From the NCBI RefSeq assembly GCF_026274175.1, contig NZ_JAPHNL010000035.1, positions 1 to 64,000 on the forward strand: DNA of 64,000 nt. Reading direction: 5' to 3'. Shown here in pieces: positions 43,627 through 53,343 of the stretch. A program made the translations under genes and the position numbers. A model generated the notes under the pieces. It was not told the origin of the DNA and did no database searches. It saw only the letters and a program-made list of their open reading frames with translations. Every line of letters starts with the position of its first letter. Position 1 is the stretch's first letter. The DNA comes from Streptomyces beihaiensis (GTDB taxonomy: Bacteria > Actinomycetota > Actinomycetes > Streptomycetales > Streptomycetaceae).

Positions 43627-44514
43627 TCAGTCTGCGGACACGCTCTCTCCGCTGCCCTCCCCTGACGGACCAGGACCCTCTGCGACGACACGGGCGATGA
43701 CCGCCCGCCTCGCCCGTGCACGAGCGGCGGCCAGTCGGCGGTCGAGAAGCAGCAGCGGCACGAACCAGAGGAAGCCCCACAGGGAGATCCCGTCCACCAC
43801 GCCGAACGTCCGCAACAGCCGGTTCGTGGCGAACGACAGCCCCGTGGCCACCACCCACGCGCCGGCCCGGTTCCTCGCGAGAAACCGCGCCGGCGCATCG
43901 GCCTTGCCGGAGAGTTCCTCCAAGGTCGCGGCCGTCACAGCCTCCCGATGCCGCTCAGGGACCGTGGTCGGGGACAGGTCCAAAGACGGCTGAAGGTCGG
44001 CGGAGACTGCGCGGTCCGCACGTCGGGCGTTCAGCGCGGCATCGAGATCAGCACTCTGCTGGTCCACTTGAGCCCGGCGTCCCATCGCTTCCACCGTCCT
44101 CAGGCGGAAGTCCGCGAAATAGCCACGCCGATGCCACGCCAACACGTCCTGCACATGCTGGTCCTGCGGGGACCCGGCAGCCAGTTCCTCAAGCCGGGCA
44201 ACCAGTTGCGGCGCACGCTTCGCCCGCCCGGGATAGTCGAAGCCGTCTGCGCGCAGGCACAGTTCGGCGTATGCGGCGATCAGGTCGATGTCATCAGGCG
44301 CCAGCTCCAACCCGCGCCGGAACGCCGTCTCCGCGGCGGCGTCGTGATCATCCTCGTCCTCCGCCATGTGCCCGAGCCCCAGCCATCGGTACTGCGCCGG
44401 ATCGGGCCCTTCGGCAGCCAGCCGCTCCTCTGCGATCCGGCGCACCTCTGCATACCCCTCAACCGCAAACAACCGTTCGTAGACGCCTTGGCCGCCCACC
44501 ACGCCCGCACTCAC
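43627..44514 (-). CDS. TPR-like membrane protein
   Basis: 295 residues from GTG at 44514. Residues 20-130 form tetratricopeptide-like helices (AETAFRRGLELAPDDIDLIA; YAELCLRADGFDYPGRAKRA). Residues 210-275 hold two hydrophobic segments around RTFGVVDGISLWGFLWFVPL, so the protein is probably tail-anchored with its TPRs in the cytoplasm. The GTG overlaps the end of the upstream frame (GTGA), implying coupling to the decayed zinc-ribbon gene. Function unknown. Confidence 0.8.
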   Translation of the reverse strand: MSAGVVGGQGVYERLFAVEGYAEVRRIAEERLAAEGPDPAQYRWLGLGHMAEDEDDHDAAAETAFRRGLELAPDDIDLIAAYAELCLRADGFDYPGRAKRAPQLVARLEELAAGSPQDQHVQDVLAWHRRGYFADFRLRTVEAMGRRAQVDQQSADLDAALNARRADRAVSADLQPSLDLSPTTVPERHREAVTAATLEELSGKADAPARFLARNRAGAWVVATGLSFATNRLLRTFGVVDGISLWGFLWFVPLLLLDRRLAAARARARRAVIARVVAEGPGPSGEGSGESVSAD

Positions 44515-44935
44515 CCGGTTTTCCCCGTTCGCAATTCCTTCACAGGACGCGTATTGGATCTGGGGGACTGGCTCCTGTCAAGAGCGGACGTGGACTTCGG
44601 CCGCAGGGTGACCGGGGCACCGCCGGGCGACACCCTTCCCGCCTTGCCGTGCTTCAGGCTGCCCGTGGCCTCACTGCTCTTGGGCCAAGCACCCTTGCGC
44701 TCCGCCGCGGCCCGCGGGGCCTGCACCGCGCGGCCTTCCGGTCACGGGCGGCCCGCTGCCGGGCCTTGTTCGCGCCGGGCCCGTCGAAGCCCGGTGCCGT
44801 GGCAGCGTCGCCGACGCCGTCCAGCACGATCGACCCGTTGTCGACCGAGGCCCCTCCGCTCAGACCGATCTCCGCGCATACGTCCGCCCATGATTCCCCC
44901 GCCGCGACAACACAGTTCCCCGCTCTTATGGTCAC
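44511..44935 (-). pseudogene. Decayed small zinc-ribbon-like gene (lost start and frameshift)
   Basis: The first frame from GTG 44935 encodes MTIRAGNCVVAAGESWADVC, then EIGLSGGASVDNG...DGVGDAATAPGFDG, and stops at 44654. Codons just upstream read SEFQCRDCEFD, a CxxC that looks like the true N-terminus, but no start codon precedes it (GTC at 44971-44969). The overlapping frame continues as AAAERKGAWPKSSEATGSLK to a TGA at 44511 that overlaps the next gene's GTG. A start-codon change plus a frameshift at about 44700 would explain this; two short overlapping genes is the alternative. Confidence 0.4.
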
Positions 44936-44953
44936 ATCAAATTCACAGTCGCG

Positions 44954-44984
44954 GCATTGGAACTCGCTGACGGATCCCTGTCAA
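44954..44984 (-). promoter_or_regulatory. Candidate promoter with perfect TTGACA -35
   Basis: TTGACA at 44984-44979 on the minus strand, 17-bp spacer, then TCCAAT as a poor -10. It would start transcription about 15 nt before the GTG at 44935. If real, the short zinc-ribbon-like frame is read from GTG nearly without a leader. Confidence 0.35.
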
Positions 44985-45172
44985 GGCCCGGTTTGAATAC
45001 CGACCCCGCCTCCCGGGTGTTACCGAATCCAGCCACACCCAGCCGTAACCCCCGGGCCCGCCTGGGGTTTTCGGCATTCTTGGGTGCAAGCTTTAGTGCA
45101 GGCTTGTCCGGTTTTGTCGACGGGACTGTAACAGCGGTTAGCGGGGGCGTGGCCGTCGGGAATGTCCGGGTC

Positions 45173-46267
45173 ATGAACCACAACACCCCCGCCCCGCTCT
45201 CGTCCCGCCCGCTCCCCCTCTGCCACCTCAGCCGCAACCAGCGGCGCGTCATGAGTGGCGCGCAGCTCAAGGCGCACGGCGTGTCCCACTCCGTCGCGCA
45301 GGAGCAGTGCCGGGAGGGTGGGCCGTGGCAGCAACTGCTGCCCGGGGTTTTCCTGTTGCACCCGGGGCCGCCCACCAGCGATGAGCGGCTGCACGCCGTG
45401 CTGCTGTACGCCGCTCGGGTGCAGGCGACCCGGACGCGTATGGATGCCGTGCCCTCGCAGCCCGCGCCCGGTGCGACGCCGGGTCCCGCCGCCGTTCCCG
45501 ACGGGCCGGTCGCCTCCCCGTACCGCGACGCCATGGTCACCGGGCTCGCCGCGCTCAGCCTGCACGGGTTCTGTGCCGCTCCCCCGGCGGCCTCCCTCGA
45601 CCACATCGACGTGCTCGTGCCGCGCACCCGGCGGCTGCGGTCGACCGAGTTCGCGCGGCTGGTGCGGGCCACCTGGCTGCCGGCACCCGTTCAGCTCCAG
45701 GGCGTGCCCGTGGCGCCGGTGCCGCGGGCGCTGGCCGACGCCGTGGCCGGTCTTTCCGACGCCAACGCGGTGCGGCGGCTGCTCACCGAGGCCGTGCGGG
45801 GCGGGCACTGTGAGCCTGCCGCCGTGGTGCGCGAGCTCAACCAGTGCCGGTTGCTGACGCGGCCTCATGTGGTGGACGCCGTCGACTCGCTGCTCGCCGA
45901 GGGGCGGGCCATCGCCGAGGACCGGCTGTACGCGATGGTGCGGGAGCACGGGCTGCCCGACCCGGTGTGGAACGTCGACCTGCGGCTGCCGGGCGGACCG
46001 CACCTCGGCGGCGTGGACGCGTACTGGCCCGAGCACGCGGTCGCCGTGGAGCTGGACACCCGCGCCCCGCGGCAGGACGAGGACGCGCTGTGGAGCGAGT
46101 ACGCCCGTAAGCGGGAGCACTTGGAGCGGCTGGGTATCACGGTCGTGCACATCACCCCGAAGAAGCTGCGCGAGTCCGTCGAGCAGCAGGCCACCGTCGT
46201 ACGGACCGCCCTGATGACCTCCGACGAGCGTGATCCGGCGGCGTATGTCGTGGTGCTGCCCCGGTAG
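45173..46267 (+). CDS. AbiEi-like / DUF559-type nuclease-fold protein
   Basis: 364 residues from ATG at 45173. The N-terminal part (RRVMSGAQLKAHGVSHSVAQ; WQQLLPGVFLLHPGPPTSDE) is a winged-helix module like AbiEi-type antitoxins. The C-terminal part (GGVDAYWPEHAVAVELDTRA, RKREHLERLGITVVHITPKK) has the VxxxExD layout of DUF559/Vsr-like restriction-endonuclease folds. Such two-module proteins are common and uncharacterised in actinobacteria. The motif has E-L-D and a later R-K-R, so nuclease activity is uncertain. The frame is open upstream to 44957 but without protein-like sequence. Confidence 0.78.
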   Translation: MNHNTPAPLSSRPLPLCHLSRNQRRVMSGAQLKAHGVSHSVAQEQCREGGPWQQLLPGVFLLHPGPPTSDERLHAVLLYAARVQATRTRMDAVPSQPAPGATPGPAAVPDGPVASPYRDAMVTGLAALSLHGFCAAPPAASLDHIDVLVPRTRRLRSTEFARLVRATWLPAPVQLQGVPVAPVPRALADAVAGLSDANAVRRLLTEAVRGGHCEPAAVVRELNQCRLLTRPHVVDAVDSLLAEGRAIAEDRLYAMVREHGLPDPVWNVDLRLPGGPHLGGVDAYWPEHAVAVELDTRAPRQDEDALWSEYARKREHLERLGITVVHITPKKLRESVEQQATVVRTALMTSDERDPAAYVVVLPR

Positions 46268-46296
46268 GCATGCCGGGTGCGGTGCCCAGGAGGGGA

Positions 46297-46341
46297 GTGA
46301 AGGGGTGGGTGGGCGGGCAGGCCGTCCGTCCACCCCTTCAC
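46297..46341. terminator. Bidirectional hairpin between 45173 gene and phosphoesterase remnant
   Basis: Twelve-bp perfect stem GTGAAGGGGTGG/CCACCCCTTCAC with a 21-nt loop, between convergent stops. Confidence 0.75.
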
Positions 46342-46352
46342 CTGTGCCGCTT

Positions 46353-47207
46353 CTACGCTTTCTTCAGGAGCAGTTCCGTGTTTCCGTCCTCCCTGTTTCC
46401 CGCCAGCGTCTTCCTCGCCCCCGGCGCGTTGAAGGACAGTTCGCGGTAAAGGGCCGCCAGACCCGTCTGGCTGAGGTCCGTGAAATCCGTGCGGTGCGGT
46501 GCCGCCGATTCGATGAGCGTGGTGAAGAGCGAGAGCGTGCCGTCGTGGTTGTCCGCTATCTCGATCACCCGGGCCAGTTGCGGGTGGTCGACATGGGATG
46601 CCGTCGAGATCTCCCAGAATCCGGGGGCGCCGTGCTCGCCCTTGTGCGGCGTGATGTCGTTCTTGTGGCTGTGACCGTTGATCCAGGCCAGGACCTGGCG
46701 GTGGCGGGCCAGGAGGGCGACGAGTTCCGCGCCGCCGTGGCGCTCGTCGCCGCGGTGGTGCGGGTTCGTGCGCAGGTTCGTCATCGTCTTGCTCGTGTGG
46801 TGGGAGAAGATCAGGACCTGGTCGCCGTCCCGGGCCGCCTGAGCCAGCTTGCGCTCCAGCCACTTCAGTTGGGCCGCGCCGATCGAGCCCTGGTAGTTGC
46901 CGCCCGGGTCGGTGGTGTCGAGGCTGACGCCTACGACGTCGTCGCTGACGCGGAATGTGTAGTACTGGGTCGACGCGTCCAGGTTCGTCTGCGCGCGCCA
47001 GGCGCTCGCCATAGCGGACCTCACGTACTCGAAGCGCAACGGGTGTTGCACGTCGGCCAGGTGCAGGTCGGTGAACTGGACGAAGGCGGCGAGTGCGGTG
47101 CGGCGGGGCGAGCGCGGCGGTCGGCCGCGGGTGCGGCCGGGCCCGGGCGACCCGCTCGTACTGGATCGTTGGCAGCGGGGATGGCCCTCGCGTGAACGGC
47201 GACGCAA
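46353..47207 (-). pseudogene. TIGR03767-type metallophosphoesterase remnant with internal deletion
   Basis: The frame reads LAAFVQFTDLHLADVQHPLR (first metal motif DxH), FEYVRSAMASAWR, then jumps to AQTNLDASTQYYTFRVSDDV, VGVSLDTTDPGGNY...IFSHHTSKTMTNL and WINGHSHKNDITPHKGEHG. Intact relatives as I recall them have some 200 further residues at the jump, including the GDN and GNHD metal-binding motifs, plus an N-terminal signal peptide. Both are missing, and only 90 nt separate this frame from the next gene. The frame is uninterrupted but the enzyme should be inactive. Confidence 0.7.
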
Positions 47208-47297
47208 CGCGCGCCGCCGATCACACCACGTGGATCTCGGGCGTCCGGCGGGGCCCTGTGCCGGTCATGCGCGGGTGGCCGGGTGGTGGGGCGCCGG

Positions 47298-47774
47298 TCA
47301 CTTCGGGTTCACCTCGTGGGGAAGAGCGTGCCCGTCGGCGGGGCGCTCGCGCCACAACCGCAGCCCCACGTCGACGAGTTCGACGTGCGGGAGGGCGTCC
47401 ACCACGGCGAGGTCGTGCCAGGCGGCCATGTCCGTCGAGCCGTTCTGTTCGTGGCGGAGTTCGCCGCCGGTGATCTCGCCCTCGTAGACGAGGCGCAGTC
47501 CGTGGAAGTCGGCGACCCGGCCCGCCGAGCGGGGGTAGCGGCGCAGGACCGAGTCGACACCGAGGAACGCGGTGGGGCGCAGGACGTAGCCGGTCTCCTC
47601 GTCGACCTCGCGGATCACGGTGTCGTAGGGGTCCTCGCCGTGGTCCATGCCGCCGCCGGGCAGCGTCCAGCGTTTGCTGCCGTCGCGTGCGATCCAGCGC
47701 GCGAGCAGCACCTGGCCGTCACGTACGCACACGGCGTACGCCGCCACCCTCAGCTCTTTCCGCTCTCTCTGCAT
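47298..47774 (-). CDS. Nudix hydrolase
   Basis: 158 residues; ATG at 47774 is used, and GTG at 47777 is equally possible. The Nudix box is complete: GGGMDHGEDPYDTVIREVDE followed by ETGY. The N-terminus ELRVAAYAVCVRDGQVLLAR and the strand KRWTLPGGG are typical of small ADP-ribose/NTP-type pyrophosphohydrolases, but the substrate cannot be read. It diverges from the subtilase gene. Confidence 0.92.
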   Translation of the reverse strand: MQRERKELRVAAYAVCVRDGQVLLARWIARDGSKRWTLPGGGMDHGEDPYDTVIREVDEETGYVLRPTAFLGVDSVLRRYPRSAGRVADFHGLRLVYEGEITGGELRHEQNGSTDMAAWHDLAVVDALPHVELVDVGLRLWRERPADGHALPHEVNPK

Positions 47775-47969
47775 CACCTGAAGTTAGAGGCTGCGGGGCC
47801 GCCCCGCACGCCGTTCGCCCGGGATTGGTGCGGTTCGGCACCGGTGACGTATGGCGGGTGTACGCCATGACTCCATCCCGCCTCGGTCAACACTCCACAA
47901 AAGATGGTCATTTAAGTAAAGCTGAGCGATCATCCGGCACCGAATTCCGAACCCCACACGAGGATGCTG

Positions 47970-50900
47970 ATGTTCCGAGATTCTCAGCGCGGCCCTGTGA
48001 CCCGCATATCCGGCGCGAGACGCACGGCCCGGCTCGCGGCCGCGGCGGTGCTGTCCGCCGCCGTCGCCGCCGCCGGGCCGCTTCCCGCGGCCTTCGCGGC
48101 GGCGGGCCCCGACAGCACCACCGGCACCACCGGCACCCCCGCCAAGAGCCGTGCGAGCGACAAACTCGGCGCGCAGGACGCCCAGTTGCTTGCCGACGCC
48201 AAGGCCGACGGCAAGAAGAACGTGACCATGATGGTCGCCACCGCGCCCGGCCGTACCGAACAGGTCGCCCACAAGCTGGACGGCGTCAAGGGCGGCTCCG
48301 TGGGCCGCCGCGACGACAAGCTCGGCTACGTCCGGGCGACCGTGCCCACCGGCAGCGCGGACGCCGCGATCGCCGCGGCCGAGAAGCTCGGCTCGGTGCA
48401 CGCCATCGATCTGCGCCGGGAGATACCGCTCGACGATCCGACGCCGGGCGCGGACAGCGCCCGCGGCGCCGCCACCCGCGCGCAGTCCACGGCCACCCGC
48501 ACGTACAGCGGCCCCGGCGAGGACACCCCCGCCAAGAACCCGTACAACCCGTCCTTCGAGACCGGCGCGGTCGACTTCGTCAAGCACCACCCGAAGGCGG
48601 ACGGCCGCGGCGTCACCATCGGCATCCTCGACTCGGGCATCGACCTCGGCCACCCGGCGCTCCAGCGGACCACCACCGGCGAGCGCAAGATCGTCGACTG
48701 GGTCACCGCGACCGACCCGATCGTCGACGGCGACAGGACATGGCGGCCGATGGTCACCCAGGTGACCGGGCCCACGTTCACCTACCACGGCCGCACCTGG
48801 CAGGCGCCCTCCGGCTCGTACGGGATCAGCACCTTCGCCGAGTCGGCCACCACGGGCGGTGACGAGAAGGGCGACCTGAACCGCGACGGCGACACCACCG
48901 ACACGTGGGGCGTGCTGTACGACGCGAAGGCCGGGACGGTCACCGTCGACCTCGACGACAACGGCGACTTCACCGACGACACCCCGATGAAGCCGTACAA
49001 GGACGGTTACCAGGTCGGGTACTTCGGCAAGGACGACCCGAGGACCGACGTCGTCGAGCGGGTGCCGTTCGTCGTGGAGATCCGCAAGGACGTCCCGATG
49101 GACCCGTACGGCGGCGACTGGGTCGGCAAGAAGGCCGACTTCGTCAACATCGGCGTCATCGAGTCCGAGCACGGCACGCACGTCGCGGGCATCACCGCCG
49201 CCAACGGCCTGTTCGGAAACAAGCACATGAACGGTGCCGCGCCCGGCGCCAAGCTGGTCTCCTCGCGCGCCTGCACCTGGAGCGGCGGCTGCACCAACGT
49301 CGCGCTGACCGAGGGCATGATCGACCTGGTCACCAAGCGCGGCGTCGACATCGTCAACATGTCGATCGGCGGACTGCCCGCCCTCAACGACGGCAACAAC
49401 GCCCGCGCCGAGCTGTACACGCGCCTCATCGACGACTACGGCGTGCAGCTGGTCATCTCGGCGGGCAACTCCGGGCCCGGCGCCAACACGATCGGCGACC
49501 CCGGCCTCGCCGACAAGGTGATCTCGGTCGGCGCGACCGTCTCCAAGCAGACATGGGCGGCGAACTACGGCTCCGGCGTGAGCGAGCGGTATGCCATGAT
49601 GCCGTTCTCGTCGCGCGGCCCACGCGAGGACGGCGGCTTCACGCCGACGCTCTCCGCGCCCGGCGCCGCGATCAACACCACCCAGACGTGGCTGCCCGGC
49701 AACCCGGTCCCCGAGGCCGGCTACGGCCTGCCCGCCGGCTACTCGATGCTCCAGGGCACCTCGATGGCGTCGCCGCAGGCCACGGGCGCGAGCGCGCTGC
49801 TGCTCTCGGCGGCGAAGCGGGCGGGCGTCGACGTGACCCCGGCCACGCTGCGCACCGCCCTCACCTCGACGGCCCGGCACATCAAGGGCGTGCAGGCGTA
49901 CGAGGAGGGCTCCGGCCTCATCGACATCGTGCGCGCCTGGAAGCTGCTCAGGCACCGGCACGGCGCGAGCGCCCACACGTACACGGTGAAGGCCCCGGTC
50001 GACACCGCGATCGACGACGCGCTCAGGACGCCGGGCTTCGGCACGGGCATCTACGACCGTGAGGGCGGCCTCAAGGTCGGACAGCGCAAGACGTACGACG
50101 TGACGATCACGCGCACGTCCGGGCCCGACCGCCCCGTCCTGCACCGCCTCTCGCTGGCGAACAACGAGGGCCGTACGTTCTCCGTGGCCGGGCCCCGGCA
50201 CGTGTGGCTGCCGCTGGACGAGCCGGTCACCGTGAAGGTGCGGGCCAGGGCGCGGACGGCCGGGCTGCACAGCGCGATCCTGCGCGTGGACGACCCGCGC
50301 ACCCGGGGCGTCGACCAGCAGGTCATGGCGACCGTCGTCGTGGCCGAGCCCCTCGCCGGGCCCGCTTACACGGTCCGCGAGCGGGGGTCGGTGCAGCGCA
50401 ACAGCACCGTCTCGTACTTCGTGAGCGTGCCGAAGGGCGCCAAGTCGCTGCAGGTACGGATGAGCGGGCTCAAGGATGAGAGCCAGACCCGGTTCATCAC
50501 CGTGCACCCGTACGGCGTGCCGGTCGACCCGACGTCGACGCCGAACTGCTACCCGCACTACAACCCGGCCAACACCTGCCGCCCGGACCTGCGCTCGTAC
50601 ACAGATCCGCAGGCCGGGGTCTGGGAGGTCGAGGTGGAGGCGCGGCGTACGTCGCCGCTGCTCGACAACCCGTACACGCTGGACGTGACCGTGCTCGGCG
50701 CGGCCTTCGACCCGGCGACGCTGACCGTGCCCGAGGCGAAGGCGGGCACCCCGGCCGCCGCGGAGTGGAACGTCACCAACCACTTCGCGGCGATCGACGG
50801 CGGCACGGTGCGGGGCGGCGCGCTCGGCTCGTCGAAGACGGCGCGGCCCACCATCGGGCAGGGCGACACGCGGACCACCACGGTCGAGGTGCCCGAGGGC

Positions 50901-51329
50901 GCCGAGAAGCTCGACGTGGCGATCGGCAACGTCTCGGACCGCTCCGCCGACCTCGACCTGACGGTCTACGACGCCGACGGCAAGGTCGTCGGCCAGTCGG
51001 CGGACGGCGACTCGGAGGAGTCGGTGAGCATCGCGAAGCCGGCCGCCGGCACGTACCGGATCGAGGTGGCCGGCTACTCGGTGCCGTCCGGCTCGACCGA
51101 GTACGACTACACCGACGTGTTCTTCTCGCCGACCCTCGGCACGGTGAAGGTCGACGGCGCGGCGCCGGTGAAGCTGCCCGACGGCGCGTCCACGAAGATC
51201 ACCGCCGAGGTCACGGCGGCGGGCGCGGCGCCGGAGGGCCGGGAGTTCTTCGGGCAGGTGCGACTGCTCAACGAGCGCGGTGTGGTCGCGGGCGTCGGCA
51301 GCGTGAAGATCGCGAAGGTCACGCGGTAG
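47970..51329 (+). CDS. Secreted S8 (subtilisin-like) serine peptidase
   Basis: 1119 residues from ATG at 47970 (GAGG 6 nt upstream; ATG 47964 has no room for a site). Signal peptide: basic start, then LAAAAVLSAAVAAAGPLPAA, cleavage near AFA-AAG. Inhibitor-like prodomain to about 150. Catalytic Asp about 221 (GILDSGIDLGHP), His about 404 (ESEHGTHVAG), Ser about 598 (GTSMASPQATG) and SAGNSGPGAN oxyanion region. A long insert separates Asp and His, as in tripeptidyl-peptidase-II-like subtilases. The C-terminal 450 residues are beta-rich with a PPC-like domain (LDLTVYDADGKVV). Extracellular protein degradation is likely. Confidence 0.93.
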   Translation: MFRDSQRGPVTRISGARRTARLAAAAVLSAAVAAAGPLPAAFAAAGPDSTTGTTGTPAKSRASDKLGAQDAQLLADAKADGKKNVTMMVATAPGRTEQVAHKLDGVKGGSVGRRDDKLGYVRATVPTGSADAAIAAAEKLGSVHAIDLRREIPLDDPTPGADSARGAATRAQSTATRTYSGPGEDTPAKNPYNPSFETGAVDFVKHHPKADGRGVTIGILDSGIDLGHPALQRTTTGERKIVDWVTATDPIVDGDRTWRPMVTQVTGPTFTYHGRTWQAPSGSYGISTFAESATTGGDEKGDLNRDGDTTDTWGVLYDAKAGTVTVDLDDNGDFTDDTPMKPYKDGYQVGYFGKDDPRTDVVERVPFVVEIRKDVPMDPYGGDWVGKKADFVNIGVIESEHGTHVAGITAANGLFGNKHMNGAAPGAKLVSSRACTWSGGCTNVALTEGMIDLVTKRGVDIVNMSIGGLPALNDGNNARAELYTRLIDDYGVQLVISAGNSGPGANTIGDPGLADKVISVGATVSKQTWAANYGSGVSERYAMMPFSSRGPREDGGFTPTLSAPGAAINTTQTWLPGNPVPEAGYGLPAGYSMLQGTSMASPQATGASALLLSAAKRAGVDVTPATLRTALTSTARHIKGVQAYEEGSGLIDIVRAWKLLRHRHGASAHTYTVKAPVDTAIDDALRTPGFGTGIYDREGGLKVGQRKTYDVTITRTSGPDRPVLHRLSLANNEGRTFSVAGPRHVWLPLDEPVTVKVRARARTAGLHSAILRVDDPRTRGVDQQVMATVVVAEPLAGPAYTVRERGSVQRNSTVSYFVSVPKGAKSLQVRMSGLKDESQTRFITVHPYGVPVDPTSTPNCYPHYNPANTCRPDLRSYTDPQAGVWEVEVEARRTSPLLDNPYTLDVTVLGAAFDPATLTVPEAKAGTPAAAEWNVTNHFAAIDGGTVRGGALGSSKTARPTIGQGDTRTTTVEVPEGAEKLDVAIGNVSDRSADLDLTVYDADGKVVGQSADGDSEESVSIAKPAAGTYRIEVAGYSVPSGSTEYDYTDVFFSPTLGTVKVDGAAPVKLPDGASTKITAEVTAAGAAPEGREFFGQVRLLNERGVVAGVGSVKIAKVTR

Positions 51330-52598
<1,269 letters not shown>

Positions 52599-52614
52599 CC
52601 GTAGCCGCCGTCAG

Positions 52615-52645
52615 CGCCCCGCCCCGGGATGTCCGGGGCGGGGCG
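52615..52645. terminator. Bidirectional terminator between asd and DUF1203 gene
   Basis: Perfect 13-bp stem CGCCCCGCCCCGG/CCGGGGCGGGGCG with a GATGT loop between convergent stops. Confidence 0.9.
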
Positions 52646-52669
52646 TTCGCGTCGGCGGCGTCCGCCGGG

Positions 52670-53191
52670 TCACCCCCGCTCGGGCCGCCGCACCTCGAAG
52701 AGCAGGCACCCGTACTCCAGCGCCCTGACGTGCACGAGTTCCACGGCCGGGTCGGCGAACGCCGCGTCCAGGGCCGTGTCGAAGGCGGCGGTGGTGTCCT
52801 CCGGGAGCTCCAGAAGGGCGCCGCCGACGATGTGGCCGCGGGCGTCGTAGCGGCGGACCGTGCGCCGCGCGCCGGGGCGGGCGAACGGATAGACACCGAT
52901 GTCGCGGTCCGGTGCCGGGCCGCCGCAGTCGCCGGGGTGGATGAAGACGGGGCCCTGTTCGTCGTACGCGCCCGGCGTCGCGCCCGTCGCGGCGGCCCAG
53001 CGGCGCAGCGGCGCGTAGGTGACGAGGGCGATCCGCTCACCCGGCTCGACGGGGCGAAGGCAACAGCGCAGCGGGGAGCCCGCGTCGGTGCCGGTCGCGG
53101 TGTACGGGGCGCACGGGCGGCCCGCGTCGTCGGTGGTGCGCAGTTCCTTGAGGGCGGTGGCGTCGATCGGCCGTGCGGTGTAGGCGGTCAT
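52670..53191 (-). CDS. DUF1203 protein
   Basis: 173 residues, MTAYTARPIDATALKELRTT. RPCAPYTATGTDAGSPLRCC, EPGERIALVTYAPLR and GPVFIHPGDCGGP are the DUF1203 signatures. A small cytoplasmic protein of unknown function; the clustered Cys/His suggest metal or redox chemistry but this is speculative. ATG at 53191. It diverges from pepN copy 2. Confidence 0.85.
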   Translation of the reverse strand: MTAYTARPIDATALKELRTTDDAGRPCAPYTATGTDAGSPLRCCLRPVEPGERIALVTYAPLRRWAAATGATPGAYDEQGPVFIHPGDCGGPAPDRDIGVYPFARPGARRTVRRYDARGHIVGGALLELPEDTTAAFDTALDAAFADPAVELVHVRALEYGCLLFEVRRPERG

Positions 53192-53343
53192 GGGTGCCAG
53201 GCTGGCGCGGCGCGTGTGTGTTCACCGGCGGAAAACGGACATCGCCTTCGCGTCAGGCGCGTGGAAGGATGACCGGCAGCGCCACAAGCGCACCGGCAGT
53301 ACCAGTACTGACAGCACCGACCACCGCACTAGGAGATGACCGC

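Noticed and set aside
43338-43700. 120-codon plus-strand frame after the VWA gene
   Set aside because: No motif, no ribosome site, and it runs into the oppositely coded TPR gene.
44957-45172. 72-codon upstream extension of the AbiEi-like protein
   Set aside because: Not protein-like and overlaps the divergent promoter area; ATG 45173 precedes the conserved part.
47784-50783. 999-codon minus-strand open frame opposite the subtilase gene
   Set aside because: The plus-strand frame has a signal peptide and complete S8 triad; the opposite frame has no motifs.
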